Below are positions 8,142 through 18,499 of a DNA stretch of 64,000 nucleotides, piece after piece. The translations under genes and the position numbers were made by a program. Origin of the DNA: Pseudokineococcus marinus (lineage in GTDB: Bacteria > Actinomycetota > Actinomycetes > Actinomycetales > Quadrisphaeraceae); the NCBI RefSeq assembly GCF_037482405.1, contig NZ_JBBHZZ010000008.1, positions 1 to 64,000 on the forward strand. The letters are read 5' to 3'. Position 1 is the first letter of the stretch, and the number at the start of each line of letters is the position of its first letter. The notes under the pieces were generated by a model, which was given only the letters and a program-made list of their open reading frames with translations, did not search any database and was not told where the DNA came from.

Positions 8142-9291
8142 GTGACGTCCTCCTCGATGCCCTCCGCCCGCGCTCGGCCCCGTTCCGGTGCGGCGGCCGC
8201 CGCGCGAGGAGCGGCGCTGGCGCTGGCCGGGGTGACGGGCGCGGGCCTGGCCGCCCTGGCGTGGGGCGCCGGGTACGAGGTGCGCGCGCCGCGCCTGCGG
8301 CGCGTCGAGGTGCCCGTCCTGCCGCCGGGGGCCCGCCCGCTGCGGGTGCTGCACCTGTCCGACCTGCACATGACGCCGGACCAGCGCGTCGTCCCCCGCT
8401 GGGTGGCGGGGCTCGCCGACCTCGAGCCCGACCTCGTCGTCGACACCGGCGACAACCTGGCGGCGCTCGACGCGGTGCCGGCGGTCCTGCGCTCCCTCGA
8501 CCGCCTCCTCGACCGGCCGGGCGTCTTCGTCCTCGGCAGCAACGACCGGTACGTGCCGGGGCGCGTGAACCCGCTCGGCTACCTCGGCGGCCCCTCCCGG
8601 CTCGCCCCGCGCCGGCAGCCCCTGCCCACGGAGGACCTCGTGCGGGGCCTCGTCGACCGCGGCTGGGTCGACCTCGACGACGCGCGGACGACCCTCGAGC
8701 TGGGCGGCCTGCGCGTCGACCTCGTCGGCGTCGACGACGCCCACATCGGCCTCGACCACTACGACGCCGTCCGCGCGCCCGCCGACCCCTCCGCCGACGT
8801 CTCGCTCGGCGTGATGCACGCCCCCTACCGGCGCGTGCTCGACCCCATGGCGCGCGACGGCCTCGACCTGCTGCTCGCCGGCCACACGCACGGCGGGCAG
8901 GTCTGCGTCCCCCTCCTCGGGGCGCTGGTGACGAACTGCGACCTCCCCCGCCGCTGCGCGAGCGGCCTGCACCGCTGGCGCGCCGGGCACGGGCCGGTCG
9001 CCCCCCCGGCTCCTGAGGGCGCCAGGGCGGACGAGCGGGCGGACGAGACCTGGCTGCACGTCTCCGCGGGCCTCGGCACCTCGCCGTACGCGCGCGTCCG
9101 CTTCGCCTGCCCGCCGGAGGCCACGCTCCTGCGGCTGGTGCCGCGGGGAGGAGNGCGCCAGGGCGGACGAGCGGGCGGACGAGACCTGGCTGCACGTCTC
9201 CGCGGGCCTCGGCACCTCGCCGTACGCGCGCGTCCGCTTCGCCTGCCCGCCGGAGGCCACGCTCCTGCGGCTGGTGCCGCGCGCCGGCTGA
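8142..9291 (+). CDS. Metallophosphoesterase (Rv3683-like), 3' end duplicated in the assembly
   Basis: Calcineurin-like phosphoesterase with an N-terminal membrane segment (about 20-40). Metal-site motifs are LSDLHM, VDTGDN, LGSND (replacing the usual GNHD), MHAPYRR and AGHTHGGQV. The frame runs to an N at 9154; 127 bp before the N (9019-9145) is repeated after it (9155-9281) in another frame. If the copies are collapsed, the protein ends TLLRLVPRAG with a TGA at 9289-9291, a normal end. As printed, the frame runs on past the N to 9374. GTG 8142 is preferred over ATG 8157 because the -10-like CACACT (8129-8134) is 7 nt upstream. Confidence 0.8.
9019..9281. repeat. 127-bp direct duplication flanking an ambiguous base
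   Basis: Positions 9019-9145 and 9155-9281 are identical, separated by GGGAGGAG and an N at 9154. The copies are offset by 136 bp, which is not a multiple of three, so the coding frame breaks. The pattern is what is produced when two overlapping contig ends are joined through a placeholder base rather than merged. Confidence 0.9.
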
Positions 9292-9325
9292 GGCCGGCGC
9301 AGCACCGGCCCGGCCCGGGGACGAC

Positions 9326-9359
9326 GACGGCCGGCCTCCCTGGTGGGAGACCGGCCGTC
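9326..9359. terminator. Terminator hairpin between metallophosphoesterase and tRNA-Pro
   Basis: GACGGCCGG and adjoining CCTCCC pair with GGGAGA and CCGGCCGTC around a TGGT loop, with one mismatch. It can serve the tRNA-Pro gene on the minus strand and the plus-strand phosphoesterase. Confidence 0.7.
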
Positions 9360-9362
9360 TGG

Positions 9363-9439
<77 letters not shown>

Positions 9440-9508
9440 GTGGAGCGGGGCAAGCCTAGCCGAGGCCGGGGGGTGCCCCGCACACCCGGTGGCGGGGCGT
9501 CCGCGACG

Positions 9509-10617
9509 TCAGGCGGCGGACAGCTCCGCGGCCACGAGCTCGGCGATCTGGGCCGTGTTGAGCGCCGCGCCCTTGCGCAGGTTGTCGCCGCAGACGAAGA
9601 GGTCGATGGCGTTCGGGAAGTCCAGCGACTGGCGCAGGCGCCCCACGAACGTCGGGTCGGCGCCCACGACGTCGGCCGGCGTCGGGAAGTCGCCCTGCTC
9701 GGGGTCGTCGACGACGACGACGCTCGGCGCCTCGACGAGGGCCTGGCGGGCGTCCTCGACCGTCAGCGGCCGCTGGAAGACGGCGTGCACGGCGAGGGAG
9801 TGCGTCGTCACGACGGGCACCCGCACGCACGTGGCCGAGACCTTGAGGTCGGCGATGCCGAGGATCTTGCGGGACTCGTTGCGGACCTTGAGCTCCTCGC
9901 TCGACCAGCCGCCGTCCTTGGGCGAGCCCGCCCACGGCACGACGTTGAGGGCGAGCGGCGCGGGGAACGGCGACGGCACCGAGCCGAGCTTCTCCTCCAG
10001 CGCCCCGCGGACGTCGCCCGAGCGCTGCCCGAGCGTCCGGTCGCCGCCGACGACGGCGAGCTCGTCGTAGAGCCGGTCCACGCCGGGCTGCCCCGCCCCG
10101 GAGGCCGCCTGGTAGGAGGCGACGACGAGCTCGGTGAGGCCCCACCCGTGGTGGAGGGCGCCGAGCGCGTCCATCATCGTCAGCGTCGTGCAGTTGGGGT
10201 TGCTGATGATCCCGCGGGGGCGGTTGCGCACCTGCGCGGGGTTCACCTCGGGCACGACGAGCGGGACGTCGGGGTCCATGCGGAAGGCGCCCGAGTTGTC
10301 GACGACGACGGCGCCGCGCTCGACGGCCACCGGTGCCCACTGCGCGGAGACCTCGTCGGGCACGTCGAACATGGCGACGTCCACGCCGTCGAAGACCTCG
10401 GCGGTGAGCTCCTGCACGACGACGTCCTCGCCGCGGACCCGCAGCACCGTGCCCGCGGAGCGGGCCGACGCGACGAGGCGGATCTCGCCCCAGACGTCCT
10501 GGCGCTGGGACAGGATCCCGAGCATCACGGTGCCGACGGCGCCCGTGGCGCCCACGACGGCGAGGGTCGGGCGCCGCCCGCTGGTGCCTCCCGCGCGCGT
10601 GCTCTCCGTGCTCTGGC

Positions 10618-10621
<4 letters not shown>
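9509..10621 (-). CDS. asd: Aspartate-semialdehyde dehydrogenase
   Basis: 370-residue NADPH-dependent enzyme that makes aspartate semialdehyde for lysine/diaminopimelate, threonine and methionine synthesis. The Rossmann motif is VGATGAVGTVML near residue 24; the catalytic cysteine lies in SNPNCTT near 145; the substrate His is in RVPVVTTHS. Length is normal. The ATG overlaps the stop of the aspartokinase gene (ATGA at 10618-10621), so the pathway's first two enzymes are translationally coupled in the order kinase then dehydrogenase. Confidence 0.95.
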
Positions 10622-11883
<1,262 letters not shown>

Positions 11884-11955
11884 GGGGCCGGAGTCTAGGG
11901 GGGCGCCCGCGGCCGCCCCGGGACCGTCCAGCCCCCGGGCGCCCGGGTGAGGCCC

Positions 11956-11983
11956 CTCAAGAGCCCGCCGCCCCCGCCGACAA
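11956..11983 (+). promoter_or_regulatory. FliA (sigma-28)-like promoter of the MCP gene
   Basis: CTCA (11956-11959), 16 bases, then GCCGACAA (11976-11983), ending 7 nt before the MCP start codon. As I remember it, the motif described for FliA in motile actinomycetes such as Actinoplanes is CTCA-N15-17-GCCGAA; this matches except for one base. The spacing predicts transcription beginning at about the ATG. Confidence 0.6.
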
Positions 11984-11990
11984 GAAGGGC

Positions 11991-14108
11991 ATGTCGTCGC
12001 TGCGCGCCCGGACCGGGGGCATCCGCGCCCGGGTGACCCTCCTGCTCGTCGGCGGCGTCGGCGCCGCCTCGCTCGTCGTCGGCGGCGTGGGGGCGCTCGC
12101 CGCCGAGCGCACCGGCGCGGCCGTCCGCGACGAGGTGGACGCCCTCACCGGCCAGCAGCTCGACCGGGTCACGGACGGCGTCGTCGACGTCGTCTCCACC
12201 CAGGGCGACGCCGTCTACCAGAAGGTCTCGAGCGACCTCGAGGTGGCGCGAGACGTCCTCACGCGGGCCGGCGGGCTGCGCACCGGCGGCGGCACCACCA
12301 CGTGGGAGGCCGTCGACCAGGTGACGAAGGAGGCGACGACGGTGCGCCTGCCCTCGGCGCTGGCCGGCACCACGCCGCTCGGGCAGAACGCCGACCCCGC
12401 CGTCCCGACGCCGGTGGTCGACGAGGTCGTGCGCCTCGTCGGCGGCAGCACCACGCTGTTCCAGCGGATGCCCGACGGCAGCATGCTGCGGGTGGCGACG
12501 ACCGTGGAGACCACGGAGGGCCGGCGCGCCATCGGCACCTACATCCCCGCCCTCGGCGCCGACGGCGCCCCCAACCCCGTCGTCGCCGCGGTCGAGGCGG
12601 GCGAGACCTACCGCGGCACCGCCTTCGTCGTGAACGCCTACTACGCCACCGCCTACGAGCCGCTCCTCGACGAGCGCGGCGAGCTCGTCGGCATGCTCTA
12701 CGTCGGCGTCCAGCAGGAGACCGTGCCCGCGCTGCGCGAGTCCCTGCTCAGCACCCGCCCCGGCGAGAACGGCCACGTCGAGGTCCTCGCCGGGACGGGC
12801 GAGCGCGCCGGCACCCTCCTCGTGAGCGACCGCGAGGGCGCGACGAGCGCCGCCGACGTCCTCGACGCCGACGGGCGCCCCTACCTCGTGGACGCCCTGG
12901 CCACCGCCACCGCGCTCGGCCCCGACGAGACGGCGACCCTCACCTACCGCGACGCCGCCACCGGCGACCACACCGTGCGGCTCGCCTACTACGAGCCGTG
13001 GGACTGGGTCATCGCCGTCGACGCGCAGGACGGCGACTTCGCCGGCGCGGCGATGCGCGTGGGCGACGGGACCCGCGCGCTCATGCTGACGATCGCCCTC
13101 GCCGGGCTCCTCGTCCTCCTGGCCGCCGCCGCCGTCGCCGGCGTCGTGGGCGCCCGCATGACCCGGCCCCTGGAGCACCTGCGCCGCAGCATGGACGACC
13201 TCGCGTCCGGCACGGGCGACCTCTCGGCCCGGCTCGACGAGGACGCGCCCGGCGAGGCGGGCGCCCTGGCGCGCGCCTTCAACGCCTTCGCCGCCCGCGT
13301 GGGCGCGACGGTGGACGGCGTCGTCCGCGTCTCGGGCCGCCTGCAGGGCACCTCCCGCCAGGTCGCCTCCATCGCCGACGAGCTCGGGAGGACCTCGCAC
13401 GCGGCGAGCGAGCAGGCGCAGAGCGCCGGCGGGTCCGCGGGCAGCATCAGCAGCGACGTCGCCGAGCTGGCCTCGGGCGGCCGCGAGATGTCCGAGGCCG
13501 TCCTGGAGATCTCCCGCAACGCGGGCGAGGCCGCCGGCATGGCCGAGGACGCCGTCCGCTCCCTCGACGAGGCCATGGCGCGGGCGCAGCAGCTCGCGAC
13601 CTCGAGCACCCGCATCGAGGAGATCGTCGCCGTCATCTCCGCCGTCGCCGAGCAGACCAAGCTCCTGGCCCTCAACGCCACCATCGAGGCCGCGCGCGCC
13701 GGGGAGGCCGGCAAGGGCTTCGCCGTCGTCGCCGGCGAGGTCAAGGAGCTGGCCCGCGAGGCCGCCGAGGCGTCCGAGGACATCGGCCGCCGCGTCGCCG
13801 ACATCCGCCACGACACGGGCGACGTCACCGCGGAGATGTCGCGCCTCGCCGGCGTCGTCGCCGGGATCAGCTCGCACCAGACGGGCATCGCCGGCGCCGT
13901 CGAGCAGCAGACGGCCACGACCGGCGGGATGCAGCAGCGCCTCACCGGCACCGCGCAGGCCGCGGCCGACATCGCGGAGCGGCTGCGCGAGGTCTCGCGC
14001 GCCGCCACCGCGACCGACGAGCGCGCCGCCCAGGCGCGGCAGGCGGCCGGCGACCTCGGCGCGCTGACCGACGAGCTCGGCGCCCTCGTGGGCAGCTTCC
14101 GCCGCTGA
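11991..14108 (+). CDS. Methyl-accepting chemotaxis protein with Cache sensor
   Basis: 705-residue receptor. N-terminal membrane segment (about 13-35), a long periplasmic-side sensor of the Cache_3/Cache_2 fusion type (about 40-355, with FQRMPDGSMLRVATTV and YYATAYEPLLDERGELVGML), a second membrane segment (about 365-385), HAMP (MTRPLEHLRRSMDDLASGTG onward) and the signalling hairpin with EQTKLLALNATIEAARAGE near residue 555. The hairpin tip is intact, so it should couple to CheA/CheW; no che genes are in the window. The only promoter visible is FliA-like, fitting coexpression with late flagellar genes. It sits between lysC and recR, an unusual place. Confidence 0.93.
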   Translation: MSSLRARTGGIRARVTLLLVGGVGAASLVVGGVGALAAERTGAAVRDEVDALTGQQLDRVTDGVVDVVSTQGDAVYQKVSSDLEVARDVLTRAGGLRTGGGTTTWEAVDQVTKEATTVRLPSALAGTTPLGQNADPAVPTPVVDEVVRLVGGSTTLFQRMPDGSMLRVATTVETTEGRRAIGTYIPALGADGAPNPVVAAVEAGETYRGTAFVVNAYYATAYEPLLDERGELVGMLYVGVQQETVPALRESLLSTRPGENGHVEVLAGTGERAGTLLVSDREGATSAADVLDADGRPYLVDALATATALGPDETATLTYRDAATGDHTVRLAYYEPWDWVIAVDAQDGDFAGAAMRVGDGTRALMLTIALAGLLVLLAAAAVAGVVGARMTRPLEHLRRSMDDLASGTGDLSARLDEDAPGEAGALARAFNAFAARVGATVDGVVRVSGRLQGTSRQVASIADELGRTSHAASEQAQSAGGSAGSISSDVAELASGGREMSEAVLEISRNAGEAAGMAEDAVRSLDEAMARAQQLATSSTRIEEIVAVISAVAEQTKLLALNATIEAARAGEAGKGFAVVAGEVKELAREAAEASEDIGRRVADIRHDTGDVTAEMSRLAGVVAGISSHQTGIAGAVEQQTATTGGMQQRLTGTAQAAADIAERLREVSRAATATDERAAQARQAAGDLGALTDELGALVGSFRR

Positions 14109-14126
14109 GACCGGGCGTCGTCCGGG

Positions 14127-14193
14127 GCTGGGCGTCCGCGGGTTGGGCGTCCGGGGGTTGGGCGTCCGGGGCTGGGCGTCCGGGGGCTGGGCG
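14127..14193. repeat. 15-bp tandem repeat between MCP and recR
   Basis: About 4.5 copies of a unit containing TGGGCGTCCGGGGG fill the gap between the convergent MCP and recR stops. It may form G-rich secondary structure; no clean terminator hairpin is visible. Confidence 0.6.
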
Positions 14194-14195
14194 CC

Positions 14196-14795
14196 TCAGA
14201 CGTCGAGGAGCCGGCGCCCCTCGAAGGCCCGGCCGAGCGTGACCTCGTCGGCGTACTCGAGGTCGCCGCCCACGGGCAGACCGGAGGCCAGGCGTGTGAT
14301 GCGCAGGCCCATGGGCTTGCACAGCCGGGCGAGGTAGGTGGCCGTGGCCTCGCCCTCGAGGTTGGGGTCCGTCGCGAGGATGAGCTCGGTGATCTCGCCG
14401 GACGCCAGGCGCGTCATGAGCTCGCGGACGCGCAGGTCGTCGGGACCGACGCCCTCGATGGGGCTGATGGCGCCGCCGAGGACGTGGTAGCGGCCGCGGA
14501 ACTCCCGGGTCCGCTCGATGGCGACGACGTCCTTCGGCTCCTCGACGACGCAGACGACCGTGCCGTCCCGGCGGTCGTCGCGGCAGATGCGGCAGCGCTC
14601 GGCCTCGGCGACGTTGCCGCACACCTCGCAGAAGCGGACGCGGCGCTTGACCTCGGTGAGGGCGGTCGCGAGGCGCTGCACGTCCTCGGCGTCGGACGCG
14701 AGGAGGTGGAAGGCGATGCGCTGGGCGCTCTTGGGGCCGACGCCGGGCAGCCGCCCGAGCTCCTCGACCAGGTCCTGCACCGCTCCCTCGTACAC
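14196..14795 (-). CDS. recR: Recombination mediator RecR
   Basis: 199-residue RecFOR-pathway protein. Helix-hairpin-helix near the N-terminus (LGRLPGVGPKSAQRIA), a four-cysteine zinc finger (CEVCGNVAEAERCRIC, residues 56-71) and a Toprim domain with EEPKDVVAIE and ATDPNLEGEATA. Length is standard. Start is GTG 14795; TAGGCT at 14802-14807 lies 6 nt upstream, suggesting leaderless expression although dnaX ends only 40 bp before. The ybaB/ebfC gene usually found between dnaX and recR is absent here. Confidence 0.95.
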   Translation of the reverse strand: MYEGAVQDLVEELGRLPGVGPKSAQRIAFHLLASDAEDVQRLATALTEVKRRVRFCEVCGNVAEAERCRICRDDRRDGTVVCVVEEPKDVVAIERTREFRGRYHVLGGAISPIEGVGPDDLRVRELMTRLASGEITELILATDPNLEGEATATYLARLCKPMGLRITRLASGLPVGGDLEYADEVTLGRAFEGRRLLDV

Positions 14796-14835
14796 GCCGC
14801 GAGCCTACGCCGCGCCGCGGACGGCGCCGCCGCGC

Positions 14836-17769
14836 TCAGCGCCCGGTCTCCTCGATGACGCGCCCGCCGAGCAGCTGCTCGACGAGGCGCGCCCCCACGA
14901 GGCCCTCGTCCTCGGCGTCGGCGTCGTCCCGGCTGGGCAGGTCCTCCGGGTCGGGCGCCGCGTCCGCGCCGGCCCGGTCCGCGGCCGGCGCCTCCGCCGA
15001 GCGCCCCCCGGTCGGTGCGGCACCCGCCCGCGCCCGCGACGCCGCAGCGGCGGCGCGCGCCGCCGCGGCGCCCGACAGGGGGGCGGACGCGCCCGGTCCT
15101 GCGCCCTGACCCGCGCCCTGACCCGCGCCCCGACCCGCGCCCTGACCCGCGCCCTGCCCCGTGCTGGGAGCCGGGGCGTGCGCCGGCGCCCCTGCGGCGT
15201 CGGGGACCCGGGCCCTCGACGAGACGTCGTCGGGCCGCTCCGGCGCAGGGCGCTCGGACGACGGCCGGTCCGGGGCCGTCGCGCGAGCCCCGCCGTCGGC
15301 GGGTGGCCGACGCGCCGGCGCGTCGTCCGGCTCGGGCGGCGCGTCGTCGTCCGGGGGCTCAGCGGGCGGCAGGTCGTCCCAGTCCGACGGCGGCGCCGGG
15401 GTGCCCGCGCCGGCCGCCCTCCCGCGGGCGTCGCGCCCGCTGCCCCGGCCACGGCCCTGGCCACGCTGCTGCTCCTGCCGACGCTCGGGCTCCGCGCCCG
15501 CGCCGTCCTCGGCGCGCGCCCCGGCCACCCCCCGAGCGGGCACGGCACCGCCGGCGGGACCGCCGGCCTCCCCGCCCGCGGACGCACCGCCGGCCTGCTC
15601 GTCGGTCGCCGAGCGCTCGTGCGCGCCGCCGCCGGGGCGCCCGCCGCCCGGGGTCGCGGGTTCGGGCCAGTCTTCCTCGTCGCCCGCCGGCTCCGGTCGG
15701 CGAGCGGCGGGGCGGCTGTGGCTCTCCCCCCGGCTCCGGGGCCGGTCCTGGCCCGGCTCCGCCGGCCGGTCCTGCCCCGGCCCGCGCTCCTGCCCCTCTC
15801 CGGGGGACCGGTCCCGGCCCGAGGACCCGTCCTGGCCCGAGGACCGGTCCTGGCCGCGGGCGGGACCGTCGGACGGCGGCGCCGCGGAGGGGGCCGGGGC
15901 GCCGGAGCGCGAGGCCGCCGGCGCCGTGGCGGCGGGCTCCGGTCCGCCACCGCCCCGCGGGGCCTCCGGGGGCGCTCCCCCGCCGTCGACGACGGGCTCC
16001 ACCGGCAGGTCGAGCCCGATGACGTCGACGAGCGCGCGCCGCACCACGTCGCCGTGCGGGCCGCGGCGGAACGCGTCGGCGAGGCCCGAGGAGGAGAAGG
16101 CGAGCCGGACGGCGCCGCCCGAGACCTCGTGGACGCGCGCGTGCTGGCTCACGAGCGACCACGTGGCACGGCGCAGCGACGACACGCGCTCCAGGACGTC
16201 GACCCACATCCGCCGCACCGTGTCGACGTCCGCGCCGGCGGGCGCCGCGCCACCGCCCGGCTGCGGCCGCCCGGACGCCTGCGCCGCGGGCGAGGGCTCC
16301 ACGGGGGCCCGGTCGCCGCCGGGACGCCCGTCGCCGTCCCGCGTCGGGGCGGGGCGGGTGCTCGCCGGGCCGGGGGTCGTGCCGCCCGGGCCGGCGGAGC
16401 CGCGGGAGTCCCGCTCGTGCTCGCCGGCACCTGCGCCACCCGGGCCGGCTGCCGCGCGGGTCGTCGCGTCCTCCGCCGGGGCGGCGACGGTCTCGGGACC
16501 GCGCGTCGCCGGGGGCCCCGCGGGCTCGGGGTCCGCCGCGGGCGCAGGCGCGAGACGGACGCCCGCGGGGCCGGTGGCCGGGACGCCGAGACGCCGCTCG
16601 AGGCGGTCGAGGCGCGCCCCCAGGCCGCGCTCGCCCGCGTCCGCGACCGGCAGCAGCAGGCGCGCGCACAGCAGCTCGAGGTGGAGGCGCGGCGACGTCG
16701 CGCCGACCATCTCCGTGAGGGCGGCGTTGGCGACGTCGGCCGCCCGGCTCAGCTCCGCGGCGCCCAGGGAGTCCGCCTGGCGTCGCATGCGGGTGAGCTG
16801 GTCGTCGGGGACCGCGCGCAGGACGGCCCGCGCCCCCTCCCCCACGGCGCGGACGACGACGAGGTCGCGCAGCCGCTCGAGGAGGTCCTCGACGAAGCGG
16901 CGCGGGTCGTGGCCGGACTCAACGACGCGGTCGACGACCCGGAAGACGCTGCCGCCGTCGCCCGCGGCGAGGGCGTCGACGACGTCGTCGAGGAGGCTGG
17001 CGTGCGTGTAGCCGAGCAGGGAGATGGCGCGCTCGTAGTCGACGCCGCCGTCGTCGGCACCGGCGATGAGCTGGTCCAGCACCGACAGCGAGTCGCGGAC
17101 GGACCCCCCGCCGGCCCGCACGACGAGCGGGAGGACGCCCTTGCCCACGGGGACGCCCTCGGCCTCGCAGAGGGTCTCGAGGTACCGGAGCAGCGCCTCC
17201 GGCGGCACCAGGTGGAAGGGGTAGTGGTGGGTGCGCGACCGGATGGTGCCCAGCACCTTGTCGGGCTCCGTCGTCGCGAAGACGAACATCACGTGCTCGG
17301 GCGGCTCCTCGACGAGCTTGAGCAGCGCGTTGAAGCCCTGGGGGCTCACCATGTGCGCCTCGTCGACGACGAAGACCTTGTAGCGGTCTCGCGCCGGGGC
17401 GAAGGTCGCCCGCTCGCGCAGCTCGCGGGCGTCGTCGACGCCGCCGTGGCTGGCCGCGTCGATCTCGACGACGTCGAGGCTGCCGGGCCCGCCGCGCGCC
17501 AGCTCGACGCAACTGGGGCAGACGCCGCAGGGGGTGTCGGTGGGGCCCTGCGCGGTGCCGTCCGGCCCGGCGCAGTTGAGGCAGCGGGCCAGGATGCGGG
17601 CGGACGTCGTCTTGCCGCAGCCGCGCGGGCCCGAGAAGAGGTAGGCGTGGTTGACGCGGCCGGTGCGCAGCGCCTGGCGCAGCGGGTCGGTCACGTGCTC
17701 CTGGCCGATGACGTCGGCGAAGGACTCCGGCCGGTAGCGGCGGTACAGCGCGAGCGTCGGTCCGGCCAC
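14836..17769 (-). CDS. dnaX: DNA polymerase III subunit gamma/tau
   Basis: 977-residue clamp-loader ATPase. Walker A GPRGCGKTTSAR (near residue 41), zinc-binding CLNC...CGVCPSC, Walker B VFVVDEAHM and sensor TTEPDKV occupy the first 250 residues. DnaX domain III ends near 400, and domain V-like sequence (VRRMWVDVLERVSSLRRATW, read near residue 520) follows. The last 350 residues are Pro/Gly/Asp-rich and repetitive, giving a long disordered tail unusual in length. GTG 17769 matches the conserved N-terminus, and TACTGT (17776-17781) is 6 nt upstream. Confidence 0.95.
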   Translation of the reverse strand: MAGPTLALYRRYRPESFADVIGQEHVTDPLRQALRTGRVNHAYLFSGPRGCGKTTSARILARCLNCAGPDGTAQGPTDTPCGVCPSCVELARGGPGSLDVVEIDAASHGGVDDARELRERATFAPARDRYKVFVVDEAHMVSPQGFNALLKLVEEPPEHVMFVFATTEPDKVLGTIRSRTHHYPFHLVPPEALLRYLETLCEAEGVPVGKGVLPLVVRAGGGSVRDSLSVLDQLIAGADDGGVDYERAISLLGYTHASLLDDVVDALAAGDGGSVFRVVDRVVESGHDPRRFVEDLLERLRDLVVVRAVGEGARAVLRAVPDDQLTRMRRQADSLGAAELSRAADVANAALTEMVGATSPRLHLELLCARLLLPVADAGERGLGARLDRLERRLGVPATGPAGVRLAPAPAADPEPAGPPATRGPETVAAPAEDATTRAAAGPGGAGAGEHERDSRGSAGPGGTTPGPASTRPAPTRDGDGRPGGDRAPVEPSPAAQASGRPQPGGGAAPAGADVDTVRRMWVDVLERVSSLRRATWSLVSQHARVHEVSGGAVRLAFSSSGLADAFRRGPHGDVVRRALVDVIGLDLPVEPVVDGGGAPPEAPRGGGGPEPAATAPAASRSGAPAPSAAPPSDGPARGQDRSSGQDGSSGRDRSPGEGQERGPGQDRPAEPGQDRPRSRGESHSRPAARRPEPAGDEEDWPEPATPGGGRPGGGAHERSATDEQAGGASAGGEAGGPAGGAVPARGVAGARAEDGAGAEPERRQEQQRGQGRGRGSGRDARGRAAGAGTPAPPSDWDDLPPAEPPDDDAPPEPDDAPARRPPADGGARATAPDRPSSERPAPERPDDVSSRARVPDAAGAPAHAPAPSTGQGAGQGAGRGAGQGAGQGAGPGASAPLSGAAAARAAAAASRARAGAAPTGGRSAEAPAADRAGADAAPDPEDLPSRDDADAEDEGLVGARLVEQLLGGRVIEETGR
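15101..15160. repeat. 12-bp tandem repeat inside the dnaX tail
   Basis: Five copies of GCGCCCTGACCC (one with CCGACCC, the last diverged) encode a GQGA/GRGA repeat in the disordered C-terminal tail of DnaX. Being a multiple of three, copy changes would keep the frame. Confidence 0.8.
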
Positions 17770-17893
17770 GCCTCGACAGTAGCCGCGAGCGCCGACACCC
17801 CGCCGCGCCCGCCCACCGGGGCGGGGGACGCCACCGACGCACGACCGCAGGACACCGTGAAGGGGTGGCGGCGGAGAGGGCGAGGGACGAAGA

Positions 17894-17983
17894 GGACCCC
17901 CCGCGCACCCGCCAGAGCCCACCTACCCTTGCTGCCTTCCGGCCCTGGGGGAGTTCAGCAGGGTGGCGCCGCGCGAGGGGCCG
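17894..17983 (-). ncRNA. ffs: Signal recognition particle RNA, small bacterial type
   Basis: Read on the minus strand, the apical loop region contains GGCCGGAAGGCAGCAAGGGT followed by GGTGGGCTCTGGCGGGTG, the hallmark of bacterial SRP RNA. The long stem closes: GGCCCCTCGCGC at the 5' end pairs with GCGCGGGGGGTCC at the 3' end, with one bulge. It lies between tRNA-Ser and dnaX, as in many actinobacteria. TACAGT (plus-strand 17990-17995) is 7 nt before the predicted 5' end. Confidence 0.9.
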
Positions 17984-18160
17984 CCCACCACTGTAGGGGA
18001 CGACGACCGGGCTCCCGACCGGACGCGACCAGCCCCGCGCCCGTCGCCGCCAGCCCCCGGTCGCCGTCCGGCGCCCACCCGGTCCGACGACCATCGTCCG
18101 GCGCCCACCCCGCCCCGCCCGTGCACTCCCCCGCCACGGTCCTCCGCTAGGCTCGCCCAC

Positions 18161-18243
18161 GGAGGATTCGCCTAGTGGCCTAGGGCGCACGCTTGGAAAG
18201 CGTGTTGGGGAAACCCTCGGGGGTTCGAATCCCCCATCCTCCG
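18161..18243 (+). tRNA. tRNA-Ser (GGA)
   Basis: GGAGGAT pairs with ATCCTCC; anticodon loop TTGGAAA gives GGA; a long variable arm is present; T-arm GGGGGTTCGAATCCCCC. Discriminator G, CCA not encoded. TAGGCT at 18148-18153 lies 7 nt before the mature 5' G, suggesting little or no 5' leader. Confidence 0.95.
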
Positions 18244-18268
18244 CCGCCGGCCGGCAGCGTCCGGCCGA

Positions 18269-18303
18269 CCGCAGGCCCCCGCCCACCGGGCGGGGGCCTG
18301 CGG
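18269..18303 (+). terminator. Terminator after tRNA-Ser(GGA)
   Basis: Sixteen-base-pair perfect stem CCGCAGGCCCCCGCCC with its complement around a 3-base loop. Confidence 0.8.
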
Positions 18304-18499
18304 CGTCCCGGGCGCGGGCTCCGGGCGAGACGCGGCGCCCGCACCGGACCGTCAGCCGCGACCGCCGGCGAGGACGAGGGCGGGGGCGTCCCCGTCGGGC
18401 GGGGTCAGCGGGCGACGGCGGGGCACGTCGGCGGGGCGACCGGGGGACCCGCCGCGCGAGGTCCGCGCCGCTGTCGGACCCCCGTGGCACCGTCGTCGC

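Noticed and set aside
9019..9281. Target-site or mobile-element duplication in the metallophosphoesterase gene
   Set aside because: There is no element between the copies, only eight bases and an N; an assembly join explains it better.
11884..11990. Lysine riboswitch upstream of lysC
   Set aside because: Only about 100 bp is available, shared with the MCP promoter, and a -10 lies 8 nt before the start; no aptamer sequence is visible.
14518..18150. 1210-codon plus-strand open frame antisense to dnaX and recR
   Set aside because: Composition is a mirror of dnaX codons and there is no recognisable domain.
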